Assembly: GCF_000816845.1 (NCBI RefSeq)
Contig: NZ_CP006879.1
Coordinates: 443,255-507,254, forward strand
DNA: 64,000 bases
DNA from: Rhizobium gallicum bv. gallicum R602sp
GTDB taxonomy: Bacteria; Pseudomonadota; Alphaproteobacteria; Rhizobiales; Rhizobiaceae
Direction: 5' to 3'
Each line of letters opens with the position of its first letter. The stretch's first letter is position 1. This document shows positions 11,338-20,307 of the stretch, piece after piece. The notes beneath the pieces were generated by a model. It searched no databases, was not told the origin of the DNA, and saw only the letters and a program-made list of their open reading frames with translations. Both the position numbers and the translations under genes were made by a program.

Positions 11338-12061
11338 ACGCGCGGGAGGCGGCGGCGTGCGCGCGCTGCCGTCGGTCCGATCCGACGCAACGCCGTCGCC
11401 CGGTGCGCCAGCAGATGTTCCGCATGTTTGACCATCACGCCCAGCGCCCGAACCGCTGGAGGATGACGCGCCGTTTGTTCTACGTCGGCAAGTGGTTCAG
11501 ATTGGTGAAGCCGAACACGACTCCATGTTCGATATCCTGCCGCCACTCTCGATCCGCGGTTCGATGTTTGCGATGCGCGAGTTCCTGACCGGCTCGGTGA
11601 AGAGCGTATTCTTTGCGCTCCGGCTCGACGGCCGGATCCGTCGTTTCCACGGCCACTGCGATCTTTCTGACAGCGACGCGACGCGGTCCAAACGCGAAAC
11701 ACTGCCGCCATTGACTGCGGAGGAGGACAGCGCTCCAGGCATATGCGGCAAAGCACGGCCGGCGGTGGAAGAGCACCCTGAACCGCGTCTGGATGAGACG
11801 GCCTGCCATATGATGATGGTGGCCTGTTGCGTTGCCTTCGCAATTCCCATGGTCCATCCTGGCTCCAGTCCCATCGCTTGCCGAAGCGGCCCAGCGAACA
11901 ATCGGACTCGAGCACCGGACCGACGCATCAGAAGCCTGATCTGGTGGACGGCGCTCCCGTGTCCAGAGCCAGCCCCTCGTTCGTTACTGCCCTATTGCCT
12001 TCATGACGGTTATGCGTGAACCGGGTCGGCCCAGTAAGAGTCCCTCGAGCAGTTACTCGCT
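11338..12061 (+). pseudogene. DUF1419-like remnant and non-coding spacer
   Basis: From about 11411 the DNA encodes, across frames, QQMFRMFD-HAQRPNRW, then FDILPPLSIRGSMFAMREFLTG and VFFALRLDGRIRRFHG. This resembles a small plasmid protein (DUF1419 type, by recollection) and parallels 25388-25600. The two copies differ at many bases, and both have lost their reading frames downstream. Nothing else is recognisable up to 12061. Confidence 0.5.
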
Positions 12062-12415
12062 TGCGGCGAGCTGAGAGGGGCCGCGGCTCTACTAAAGGGC
12101 GCCATATTCAATGGCATCCTTCGGAACAGACCCGTGCCGGCTGCCCTTCGGTTGTGATGCGGTCTGAACCGGCGTCCGTTCGTTTCAAGGCCGCTTCGCG
12201 CCGCGGTGCGGCCGGACTGCGGCGTCCTCGGCAAAGCAGGTCCGCGCGCCTCGCTAGGTCAGTTTGACCTGCTTGCGCGCATCCCGGCTTTGCTCGTCTT
12301 GCCGGGCCCGGACCCTGAAACGCCCGTCTTCCACCGGTTCTCGTTGACCGCACCGAAGGGCAAGCCGGCAAGTGCCGGAACCACTTCGGGAGCAAAACCA
12401 TGAAAGGAAGAGCCC

Positions 12416-13003
12416 ATGGCCAAGGCCGCAACCCAATCCCGCCAATCCGCCCGCGTCGCGCAACTTCGAAAGGGCGCCACCCTCGAAATGGTCCGGCTCA
12501 CTTGCCCGGACACCGCCCAGGCGCTGAAACTCGCCGAGAATTTCGGCATCGCGGTCATCGACAGCGACGGCATCCGCGAACTGCATGAGCGCCTGATCAT
12601 CGAGACCGCCGATAGCCTCTCCGAGGCGCTCGGAGAACGGGCGATGCAGATCCATCTCCAACGCATCGTCGGCGCCTTCGTCGGCTCCGCGCATGGAGCC
12701 GGCCAGTTCTACTCCCGCGCCGTCACCGAGGCACGGGATGCCACCGCCAAGGCCGCCAATGACACGCGCGATGAGGACCTTGACGGTCCGGTCGGCTACG
12801 ACAGCGCCGCCCAGCGCAAGCGCGAGTTCGCAGCCGACATGGGGGTACAGGCACACGCTCTTCGAATGGCAGCCGAAGGCACCATCGCAGCCTATAAGCA
12901 AATCATTGGCGAGGTCTGGAAGCCCTTCGACCGGCCGGTCGACAACCCGGGCCACTCGCTCGACCGCAAGGCGGCCGAGACGCAGATGTCGGCTTTCGAC
13001 TGA
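12416..13003 (+). CDS. Conserved plasmid protein, unknown function (copy A)
   Basis: 195 residues, cytoplasmic, no recognised domain. A short basic N-terminus (MAKAATQSRQSARVAQLRK) is followed by a mostly helical acidic body with several ALxxA segments. ATG 12416 has a GGAAGAG ribosome site. A hairpin with GGCGGG/CCCGCC arms follows the stop. The neighbour is ArdC, and the pair is duplicated elsewhere in the window, which suggests a role in plasmid establishment. That is inference from context only. Confidence 0.7.
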   Translation: MAKAATQSRQSARVAQLRKGATLEMVRLTCPDTAQALKLAENFGIAVIDSDGIRELHERLIIETADSLSEALGERAMQIHLQRIVGAFVGSAHGAGQFYSRAVTEARDATAKAANDTRDEDLDGPVGYDSAAQRKREFAADMGVQAHALRMAAEGTIAAYKQIIGEVWKPFDRPVDNPGHSLDRKAAETQMSAFD

Positions 13004-13014
13004 GCCATACCCTC

Positions 13015-13033
13015 GGCGGGCTTCGGTCCCGCC
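13015..13033 (+). terminator. Hairpin after the 195-aa gene
   Basis: GGCGGG-CTTCGGT-CCCGCC, twelve bases after the stop codon. It lacks a clear T-run, so it may be a weak terminator or an mRNA-protecting stem. The same hairpin is at 26680-26698. Confidence 0.45.
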
Positions 13034-13077
13034 TTGAAGTCTATCGAGACGCAAAGTTGGAGCGGCTTAGAAAAGGC

Positions 13078-13399
13078 CGCCATCGTTTAAACCTCAGCGA
13101 TTGCCTGCTTTATGCCTGCATCTAATTCCATGGCTTGCCGAACCTCGCCACGACCGGCGAGTTTCGGTCCACGGATATCAAACCGTTCCTTGAAGTTTCC
13201 GATGCCGAGAGGCTCAGACCGGCCGGTCGCGACCCCGTCCGGCCTTTGGTCCTGCCGAAGCGAGGGGTTCGGTCAACGGCTTCGCCGTCCTCCACCTTCG
13301 TTCCGGCCTCACGGTGCCCTCACCCCTTGCCGCTCCGCCCTTTGGACCGCCGTGACGGGGTCGCGATGGCGCGGCCTCTTGAAAAATGGAGGTTGGAGA
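13078..13399. other. Spacer ahead of ardC
   Basis: About 320 bases between the repeat boundary and ardC. No gene recognised. A TGGAGG ribosome site lies just before ATG 13400. Confidence 0.5.
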
Positions 13400-14326
13400 A
13401 TGAGCAGGAAAGACGACGGCCAACGTGCCGATCTCTACACACGGATCACCGACAAGATCATCGAGGACCTGAGCAATGGTGTTCGGCCGTGGATGAAGCC
13501 GTGGAATGCGGCGAACGCGAATGGCCGCATCACCCGACCTCTGCGTCACAATGGGAAGCCCTATTCCGGGATGAACGTGCTCCTCCTCTGGTCGGAGGGA
13601 ACCGCGCGCGGTTACGGCTCGCCGATGTGGATGACATTCAAGCAGGCTCTCGAACTCGGAGCCGCCGTCCGCAAGGGCGAGACTGGCGCGACGGTGGTCT
13701 TTGCGAGCCGCTTTACCAAATCCGAAACCGACGGAAATGGCGACGAGGTCGAGCGCGAAATTCCCTTCCTGAAGGCTTATACCGTCTTCAATATCGAGCA
13801 GATCGGTGGCCTTCCGGAACAATTCGATCATCGCCCTGCCCCGTTCCTTGATCCGGTCGAGCGCATCGAGCACGCCGATCGCTTCTTCCGCAACACCGGC
13901 GCGGTGATCCGACATGGCGGCAACCAAGCCTTCTTTGCTCCCGCCGCCGATCTTATCCAGATGCCGCATTTTGAGAGCTTCAGGGATGCGGAAAGCTACT
14001 ATGCCACATTAAGTCATGAGGCCACCCATTGGGTTGGCGCATCGCATCGGCTGAATCGCGACCTCAGCCGTTACCACAAGGAGCGGTCAGATAGAGCCCG
14101 CGAGGAATTGATCGCCGAGCTTGGAAGCTGCTTCCTCTGCGCCGATCTCGGGATCGCGCCCGAACTGGAGCCTCGGCCGGATCACGCCTCTTACCTTCAG
14201 TCCTGGCTATCGGTCCTCGCCGGCGACAAGCGGGCCATCTTCCAGGCTGCGGCGCATGCACAGCGTGCGGTGGCCTATCTCCACGATCTCCAGCCGGTTG
14301 GCCAGCAAGATCGGCCGGCCGCCTAG
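13400..14326 (+). CDS. ardC: ArdC-like antirestriction / zincin metallopeptidase
   Basis: 308 residues. The N-terminal half (about 1-130) is the ArdC single-strand-DNA-binding domain, with LYTRITDKIIEDL, GVRPWMKPW and the conserved YSGMNVLLLW. The C-terminal half is a zincin-like peptidase with SHEATHWVGASHRL, an HExxH zinc site. ArdC proteins on conjugative plasmids are thought to protect incoming single-stranded DNA and to oppose restriction. ATG 13400 follows TGGAGG. A truncated second copy lies at 26792. Confidence 0.85.
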   Translation: MSRKDDGQRADLYTRITDKIIEDLSNGVRPWMKPWNAANANGRITRPLRHNGKPYSGMNVLLLWSEGTARGYGSPMWMTFKQALELGAAVRKGETGATVVFASRFTKSETDGNGDEVEREIPFLKAYTVFNIEQIGGLPEQFDHRPAPFLDPVERIEHADRFFRNTGAVIRHGGNQAFFAPAADLIQMPHFESFRDAESYYATLSHEATHWVGASHRLNRDLSRYHKERSDRAREELIAELGSCFLCADLGIAPELEPRPDHASYLQSWLSVLAGDKRAIFQAAAHAQRAVAYLHDLQPVGQQDRPAA

Positions 14327-14439
14327 TTTTTTGCTTGATCAGGGCCGTCAATGGCGGCGGGCTCCTTTTGCGGGCATCGCCGTTATTTGCGGGTCTTCAT
14401 CGGGCTATCGGCAGAAGGACGCGCCGTGGCGCCTGCCGC
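13851..14439. repeat. Direct repeat R2, copy A
   Basis: About 589 bases spanning the C-terminal half of ardC and downstream DNA, repeated at 26808-27396 (offset 12,957) with only scattered single-base differences. Relative to copy B, copy A has 708 more bases between R1 and R2. Confidence 0.88.
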
Positions 14440-14571
14440 AGGCGGATCTGCCTAGATGCCGTAATGGGCCGGCGTCTCATGAGTAGCCAGTTGGGTGGCT
14501 GTCCCTCAGAATGATGATGTTTGGAAACGAGGTCCGAGCGTTCGGCCTCAAGCATCATGAGAGGAACAGCC

Positions 14572-15215
14572 GTGGAGTATTATGCAGGAATCGACGTCTC
14601 GCTGAAAGAGAGCAGCGTGTGCGTGGTCGACGCGACGGGCAAGTTGGTCCGCGAGGTCAAGGTAGGCAGCGAGCCTGAATGCCTGGTCGGGTATTTTGAT
14701 CAACTGGACTTTCCGGTAGAGCGCATCGGCCTTGAAGCGGGGCAGTTGTCCCAATGGCTACACGCGGCTCTCGTTGCTGCGGGTCATGAGGTGGTTTTGC
14801 TGGAAACGCGGCATATGAAGGCGGCGCTTTCGGCGATGACGGTGAAGACCGACCGCAAGGATGCACGGGGATCGCGCAACTGCTCCGCATGGGGTGGTAT
14901 CGTCCGGTCCACGCCAAATCGTCGCCGGCCCAGGACACTCGGGCTCTCCTGGTTGGCCGTAAGCTTCTGCAATCCAAGCTGCTCGACGTCGAGCTCAGCA
15001 TCCGGGGTATCCTGCGCGGCTATGGATTAAAGGTCGGCGAAGTCAGCCGAGGCCGTTTCGAGGCGCGCATCCGCGAACTGATTGCAGGGCATGCGATATT
15101 GTCGATGCTGACGGCGCGAGCAGCGCTGTGGAGCGAATTTACCAAGCTGCACCGCGAGATGCTTAGGATCGCCCGCGCCGACAGAGTTTGCCAAAGGCTG
15201 GTGAGTGCGCCGGGT
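14572..15215 (+). pseudogene. IS110-family transposase, frameshifted and truncated
   Basis: Begins EYYAGIDVSLKESSVCVVD, with the first DEDD acidic residue in GIDVS, and continues through GLEAG and VKTDRKDARG. At about 14868 the frame shifts and continues as AQLLRMGWYRPVHAKSS through ELSIRGILRGYGLKVG to RLVSAPGV. It then stops near 15215, where the family would continue with the Ser-containing C-terminal domain. It is therefore inactive on two counts. Confidence 0.85.
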
Positions 15216-15299
15216 GTCCTCTCTGGCCGGAGGGCTGCCGAAGTTGTGCGGGAGGAGCCGAATAACGCAGAGTTCCGAAGAACGGTACTGCCCTGTCGA

Positions 15300-15665
15300 T
15301 GACATGGGTACCTTCCTCTATGACGCATTCCTGAAAATCGGCATGACGGGCATCGACGCCCGCTTCATGAAGGATGCGATCCTGGCTTCGGAGCTATCCG
15401 GCCATGATGCCACGGCATTCGAAGATTTCCCGAGTACATCAAGCGTGCCCGAAACGGACAGGTTAGTCCTCACGGGCGTCTGCGCATCGAGCGGGACAGC
15501 GGGACAATCGTGGTCGCCGTTGGCGACCAGGCTTTCGGGCACATTATCATGCGCGACGCTACCGATATCGCGATCGAGCGCGCCAGAAAACACGGCGTCG
15601 CAGTCATTGCAGCGAAGGGTTCCGACTCGGCGGGCCGCATCGCCGATTTCTGCGCTGGTCCGCCC
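15300..15665 (+). pseudogene. Ldh2/malate-lactate dehydrogenase family N-terminal remnant
   Basis: Reads FLYDAFLKIGMTGIDARFMKDAILASELSGHDA, as in the N-terminus of Ldh2-type NAD(P)-dependent oxidoreductases. After a frame change near 15440-15470 it continues as GRLRIERDSGTIVVAVGD and AIERARKHGVAVIAAKGS, which are also Ldh2 family positions. It then ends before the catalytic domain. The fragment lies between two unrelated genes and is non-functional. Confidence 0.6.
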
Positions 15666-15717
15666 CTTCGTGCTCCAGCGGATCAACGACGCCGTGCACG
15701 GCCTCGACATTACAGCC

Positions 15718-16641
15718 GTGTTCGTGTCCGAAGCCTTTGCATTGAGTTCAGCGCTTTGCTTCGCGATGAGTTCCATGCTCATCAGCGAGCTGAACGGGCG
15801 GGTGCCGCTCATGAGACTTGCCAGGTGGCAAATCACTTCAGGTCTTCTCATCACAGCAGCCCTGGCGACGGTATTCGGCGGCTGGGAAACGCTGAGGGCA
15901 TGGCAGGCATGGACGCTCGCGATATCGGGTACCTTAGGAATCGCCCTCGCGAGTACCACCTACTTCGCTACGATCTACACCGCTGGGCCTCGGCTCACGG
16001 CGTTGCTGTTCTCGCTAACATCGCCTTTCGCGCTTTTGCTTGGCTACCTCGTGCTTGGCGAAACGGTCACCGCGATCCAGCTCGCGGGTGTGGCGCTCAT
16101 CGTCGTCGGCGTTGTCGTTGCTATTGGCGTCCGCCGGCGCCGCCCGCCCACGATGATACCGTTGTCGGACGCTGAACCGATCGAATCCATTCCTCCCGAT
16201 GCGCCGCCGCCATGGCTGCTCGGAATATCCCTCGGTGTCGTAACGGCGCTGGGTCAGGCGACCGGAAGTCTCGTCGCCCGTCCAGCAATGGCCTCGGGCG
16301 CCGAACCGTGCGCCGCCATGGCCGTCCGTTCCATTCCGGCCGCACTTTTCTTCTGGGCACTGCTCATGGTTCCGAAGATCCGACGTGAGCTGACAGAATT
16401 CCGGAAGTTCGATCTCGGCATTGCAATTGCGGCCGCGCTCTGCGGCGCAGCTCTCGGCATGTCGCTGCTTATGGCGGCCTTGAGCACCGGAAACGTTGGG
16501 ATCGTCTCAACGCTTTCGTCGATGACGCCCGTTGTCGTCCTACCGCTGGTATGGGCGCGGACCGGCCAGATGCCTCGTCCCCACGCCTGGGTCGGCGCGG
16601 GGCTCGCCATTGCCGGGACAGCATTGATTGGTATGGGCTGA
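15718..16641 (+). CDS. DMT-superfamily (EamA) transporter
   Basis: Integral inner-membrane protein of about 307 residues with ten predicted membrane segments in two EamA repeats (first from ALSSALCFAMSSML, second from LLGISLGVVTALGQ). Members of this family export metabolites such as amino acids. The open frame extends to 15205, but that part carries the Ldh2 remnant in other frames. GTG 15718 or 15724 gives a normal start. It stands next to, and upstream of, the convergent XRE-cupin regulator of an amine catabolic operon; a functional link is possible but not shown. Confidence 0.8.
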   Translation: MFVSEAFALSSALCFAMSSMLISELNGRVPLMRLARWQITSGLLITAALATVFGGWETLRAWQAWTLAISGTLGIALASTTYFATIYTAGPRLTALLFSLTSPFALLLGYLVLGETVTAIQLAGVALIVVGVVVAIGVRRRRPPTMIPLSDAEPIESIPPDAPPPWLLGISLGVVTALGQATGSLVARPAMASGAEPCAAMAVRSIPAALFFWALLMVPKIRRELTEFRKFDLGIAIAAALCGAALGMSLLMAALSTGNVGIVSTLSSMTPVVVLPLVWARTGQMPRPHAWVGAGLAIAGTALIGMG

Positions 16642-16726
16642 GCGAAGGCGGTTGCGGAAAATCAAGTACCCGGCTCGCGCTCTCGGATCGCGACGGGACC
16701 ATCTCGTTAGGCTTTCAGGTTGAAGA

Positions 16727-17308
16727 TCAGAAGGTCGGGGGTGTGCACGCGCTAATGACTTCGCAGGGTACGGCACCGACACACCGGAACCGATGCGGAC
16801 GTCGGCTCTCAAAATAGTAGGCGTCACCGGGACCAAGGATCCGACGGTCGTCGTCTACCGTGACTTCAAGCCTTCCGGAAAGGACAATGCCGCTCTCCTC
16901 GCCTTCGTGCACGAGCGGAACCTTTCCGGTATCGGCGCCTGGCTGATAGACTTCTTTCAGCATCTGAAGGCTTCGGCCAAACATGCTCTCGCCCACCTGG
17001 CGATACGAGATCCCGCCCTTCCCAATCTCGACGAGCTCCTCGGCCGCGTAGAACGCCTTCTTCGGCATCTCGGGTTCGAGGGCAAAGAACTCCGCCAGCC
17101 CGATCGGGATGCCGTCCAGGATCCGCTTAAGCGCTCCTACAGACGGATTCGAGCTGTTTGACTCGATGAGCGATATCGTGGAGTTGGGAACGCCAGTCTT
17201 CTTCGCCAGTTCGCGTTGCGACAGGTTGTGAGCGGTTCGGACGTAGCGGAGTCGAGTTCCGATGTCGAAGGTCATGGGCGGCTGTTGATGTTGTTCAAGA
17301 TACGTCAA
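16727..17308 (-). CDS. XRE-family regulator with C-terminal cupin domain
   Basis: 193 residues. An HTH_3 domain covers about residues 15-70 (IGTRLRYVRTAHNLSQREL, then NSTISLIESN). A cupin domain covers about 115-190 (HEGEESGIVLSGRLEVTVDD, PGDAYYFES). This PuuR-like architecture usually represses polyamine or amine catabolism genes in response to a small molecule. It is divergent from the aminotransferase gene at 17416. The shared ~107-base gap is the likely operator region. Confidence 0.88.
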   Translation of the reverse strand: MTYLEQHQQPPMTFDIGTRLRYVRTAHNLSQRELAKKTGVPNSTISLIESNSSNPSVGALKRILDGIPIGLAEFFALEPEMPKKAFYAAEELVEIGKGGISYRQVGESMFGRSLQMLKEVYQPGADTGKVPLVHEGEESGIVLSGRLEVTVDDDRRILGPGDAYYFESRRPHRFRCVGAVPCEVISACTPPTF

Positions 17309-17415
17309 ACCATATCCGCATTTTCCACAATTTCAATGAGTTACTGAACAAAAGAAAAGGACTTGTTCGCACATCGGAAATGCCGGAAGTGTTCGCCGAG
17401 CCGAAGGAGGGCACG

Positions 17416-18750
17416 ATGGATCAGACGAATCTGAAAAACGAACGTTCACTCGAGAACTTTTGGATGCCGTTCACGGCAAACAGGCAGTTCAAGGCATTGC
17501 CACGATTGCTCGCCTCGGCGGAAGGCATGCACTACACCGATGTCGACGGCAATTCGGTGCTCGACGGCACCGCTGGTCTCTGGTGCTGCAACGCAGGTCA
17601 CGGCCGAAAGAAGATTTCGCAGGCTGTGGAGCGGCAGCTTTCGACGCTGGATTTCGCCCCGACCTTTCAGATGGGCCATCCGATCGCCTTCGACTTCGCG
17701 TCGAAGCTTGCAAAGATCGCGCCCGGTGGCCCCGACGCGAAGCTCGACCGTGTCTTCTTCACAGGTTCCGGCTCGGAGTCTGTCGACACGGCGCTGAAGA
17801 TTGCGATCGCTTATCAGCGTTCGATCGGTCAGGGAACGCGAACCCGCATCATCGGTCGCGAAAAGGGCTACCATGGCGTCGGCTTCGGCGGCATCTCCGT
17901 GGGCGGCCTGGTGAACAACCGCCGTGTATTTCCGCAGATCCCCGCCGACCACATGCGCCACACCCTGGACATCGAGCGCAACGCGTTCTCGAAGGGCCTT
18001 CCCGCGAACGGCATCGAACTTGCGGACGATCTCGAACGTCTGGTTCAGCTCCATGGCGCCGAGACGATCGCCGCCGCAATCGTCGAACCGATGTCCGGCT
18101 CGGCAGGCGTCATCCTGCCCCCGAAGGGCTATCTCGAGAAGCTGCGCGCCACCGCCGACAAGTACGGCATCATGCTGATCTTCGATGAAGTCATCACGGG
18201 GTTCGGCCGCCTCGGCACGCCGTTTGCCGTCGACTACTTCGGCGTCGTTCCCGATCTCGTCACGACCGCCAAGGGACTGACCAACGGCACCATCCCGATG
18301 GGCGCGGTGTTCGCGAGCCGGAAGGTCTACGACGGCCTGATGGTCGGACCCGATAATGCCATCGAGCTCTTCCATGGCTACACCTATTCCGGACATCCGG
18401 TAGCCTGCGCTGCTGGCATTGCGACGCTCGAAATCTATGAGGAGGAAGGCCTCCTCACGCGCGCCGCCGAGCTGGCCGAATACTGGCAGGACGCCCTCCA
18501 TTCGCTGAAGGGCCTCCCTCACGTTGTGGACATCCGCAACCTCGGCCTCGTCGGCGCGGTGGAACTTGCGCCGCGCGACGGAGCATCGGGAACGCGTGCA
18601 TACGACGTGTTTGTCGATTGCTTCAAGAAGGGCCTTCTGATCCGTGTCACGGGGGACATCATCGCGCTGTCACCGCCGCTCATCGTCGAGAAGGGCCAGA
18701 TCGAGACTATCGTTTCCACTATCGGCGACGCCCTGAAGCGTGCTGCCTGA
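17416..18750 (+). CDS. Class III omega-amino-acid:pyruvate aminotransferase
   Basis: 444 residues, PLP-dependent fold type I. It matches the beta-alanine-pyruvate transaminase group: LENFWMPFTANRQFK at the start, GLWCCNAGHG, GSGSESVDTALK, the PLP aspartate in LIFDEVITGFGR, and the PLP lysine in TTAKGLTNGTIPMGAV. It would transaminate beta-alanine, GABA or a related amine to a semialdehyde. An AAGGAGG ribosome site precedes ATG 17416. The dehydrogenase downstream would oxidise the product. By recollection a similar pair (y4uB/y4uC) is on pNGR234a. Confidence 0.88.
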   Translation: MDQTNLKNERSLENFWMPFTANRQFKALPRLLASAEGMHYTDVDGNSVLDGTAGLWCCNAGHGRKKISQAVERQLSTLDFAPTFQMGHPIAFDFASKLAKIAPGGPDAKLDRVFFTGSGSESVDTALKIAIAYQRSIGQGTRTRIIGREKGYHGVGFGGISVGGLVNNRRVFPQIPADHMRHTLDIERNAFSKGLPANGIELADDLERLVQLHGAETIAAAIVEPMSGSAGVILPPKGYLEKLRATADKYGIMLIFDEVITGFGRLGTPFAVDYFGVVPDLVTTAKGLTNGTIPMGAVFASRKVYDGLMVGPDNAIELFHGYTYSGHPVACAAGIATLEIYEEEGLLTRAAELAEYWQDALHSLKGLPHVVDIRNLGLVGAVELAPRDGASGTRAYDVFVDCFKKGLLIRVTGDIIALSPPLIVEKGQIETIVSTIGDALKRAA

Positions 18751-18760
18751 CAGTTGGGGA

Positions 18761-18777
18761 GGGCCGGCCTCCGGCCC
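18761..18777 (+). terminator. GC-rich hairpin between aminotransferase and dehydrogenase
   Basis: GGGCCGG-CCT-CCGGCCC with no T-run. It is more likely an intercistronic processing or stability element than a full terminator. Confidence 0.4.
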
Positions 18778-18803
18778 GCCCTCATCGAGCGACAGGAAAA
18801 GAA

Positions 18804-20264
18804 GTGATTTCGCCCTCCTCTCTCACACGCCGCCTCAAGACACCTTCGCTCCTCTCGGTCGACTCGAAGGAGCAGGAACCAGGTTGCGCGACTTTCGAGG
18901 TACGAAATCCTTCGACGGGCGAGCTACTCGCCCGACTACCCGATATGGGTGCTGGCGAAGCCGCGGCTGCGATAGACCGCGCCGAAGTCGCCTTCGTCGC
19001 CTGGAAATCGCTAACCGCCCGCGCCCGGTCGAATCTTATCCGGCGGTGGTACGAACTGATCCATGAAAATGCCGAAGACCTGGCAGCGATCCTGACCGCA
19101 GAAATGGGCAAGCCTCTCGACGAGGCCCGCTCGGAAGTCTCGCATGCCGCGGCCTACATCCAATGGTACGCCGAGGAGGCGAACCGGATCTACGGCGAGA
19201 CCATCCCCGCCTCCTCCGAAGACCGCCGCCTGTTCGTGCTCCGACAGCCTGTGGGGGTAGTTGGAGCGATCACGCCGTGGAATTTCCCGGCATCGATGGT
19301 CGCCAGAAAGATCGCTCCCGCTCTTGCCGCAGGCTGCACAGTCGTTCTCAAGCCAGCAGAACAGACGCCGCTCGTCGCTGCAGCCATGGTCACGCTTGCT
19401 CGGGAGGCGGGCGTTCCGCAAGGTGTTGTCGAGATCGTGTACGCGTCCGAAGGTGATGCGATCGGCCGAGAGTTCTGTTCAAATCCCAAGGTTCGCAAAA
19501 TAAGCTTCACCGGATCGACGGAGGTCGGCCGCATACTGATGAGGCAATGCGCAGATCAGATTAAGAAGGTCAGTTTCGAACTCGGCGGCAACGCTCCGTT
19601 CATCGTCTTCGACGACGCCGACATCGACGCTGCAGTAGAAGGGGCTATCCAGGCGAAGTTCCGTAACGGCGGGCAGACCTGCGTCTCCGCGAACCGCCTG
19701 TATGCCCAATCGAAGGTTCATGACGAATTCGCAGAGAAGTTCGCTGCCCGAGCTCGGAAACTGGCCGTGGGTGATGGTTTTGATCCTGAGAGCAGGATCG
19801 GGCCACTGATCGACCGCCATCTCCTTGCGAAAGTGGAGTATCATGTCGCGGATGCCATCCAGAAAGGCGGCCTCATACACTGCGGCGGACGACGCTACCA
19901 CGAGAGCACGTTCTTTGAGCCGACGGTCCTGACCAACGTCACCTCGGATATGGCAGTCGCCCGCGAGGAGACATTCGGTCCGCTGGCTGCCATCATCCGG
20001 TTCGATGACGCGGACGACGTCGTCCGGCAGGCGAACGACACGATCTACGGTCTCGCTGCCTACTTCTTCGCGACGGATCACAGACGCGTCTGGCGCGTTG
20101 CCGAGGCACTCGAATACGGGATGGTCGGCATCAACACCGGACGCATGTCGTCCGAGGCGGCGCCGTTCGGCGGCTGGAAGCAGTCCGGAGTTGGGCGGGA
20201 GGGATCTCGCCACGGCATGGATGAGTACCTCGAGATGAAATACGTCTGTCTTGCCGGGCTTTAG
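18804..20264 (+). CDS. Succinate-semialdehyde-type aldehyde dehydrogenase
   Basis: 486 residues. It has the ALDH signatures PWNFPASMVARKIAPALAAG, SFTGSTEVG, the catalytic glutamate in FELGGNAPFIVFDDAD and the nucleophilic cysteine in NGGQTCVSANR. The C-terminal GWKQSGVGREG is that of succinate/glutarate semialdehyde dehydrogenases. GTG 18804 follows AGGAAAAGAAG; the open frame is longer upstream but overlaps the aminotransferase. Together with the aminotransferase it forms a two-step route from an omega-amino acid to a carboxylate. The substrate is inferred. Confidence 0.88.
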   Translation: MISPSSLTRRLKTPSLLSVDSKEQEPGCATFEVRNPSTGELLARLPDMGAGEAAAAIDRAEVAFVAWKSLTARARSNLIRRWYELIHENAEDLAAILTAEMGKPLDEARSEVSHAAAYIQWYAEEANRIYGETIPASSEDRRLFVLRQPVGVVGAITPWNFPASMVARKIAPALAAGCTVVLKPAEQTPLVAAAMVTLAREAGVPQGVVEIVYASEGDAIGREFCSNPKVRKISFTGSTEVGRILMRQCADQIKKVSFELGGNAPFIVFDDADIDAAVEGAIQAKFRNGGQTCVSANRLYAQSKVHDEFAEKFAARARKLAVGDGFDPESRIGPLIDRHLLAKVEYHVADAIQKGGLIHCGGRRYHESTFFEPTVLTNVTSDMAVAREETFGPLAAIIRFDDADDVVRQANDTIYGLAAYFFATDHRRVWRVAEALEYGMVGINTGRMSSEAAPFGGWKQSGVGREGSRHGMDEYLEMKYVCLAGL

Positions 20265-20307
20265 GTTGCCGCGCCACCCACATACTATGTTCAAAGTTGA
20301 CCAGCGA

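Larger units (their letters stand above)
12062..13077. repeat. Direct repeat R1, copy A
   Basis: About 1,016 bases that recur at 25727-26742 with a constant offset of 13,665. The encoded 195-residue proteins are identical, so the copies have either duplicated recently or been kept alike by gene conversion. Left of the boundary the copies are only similar; right of it they part abruptly. Confidence 0.9.
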
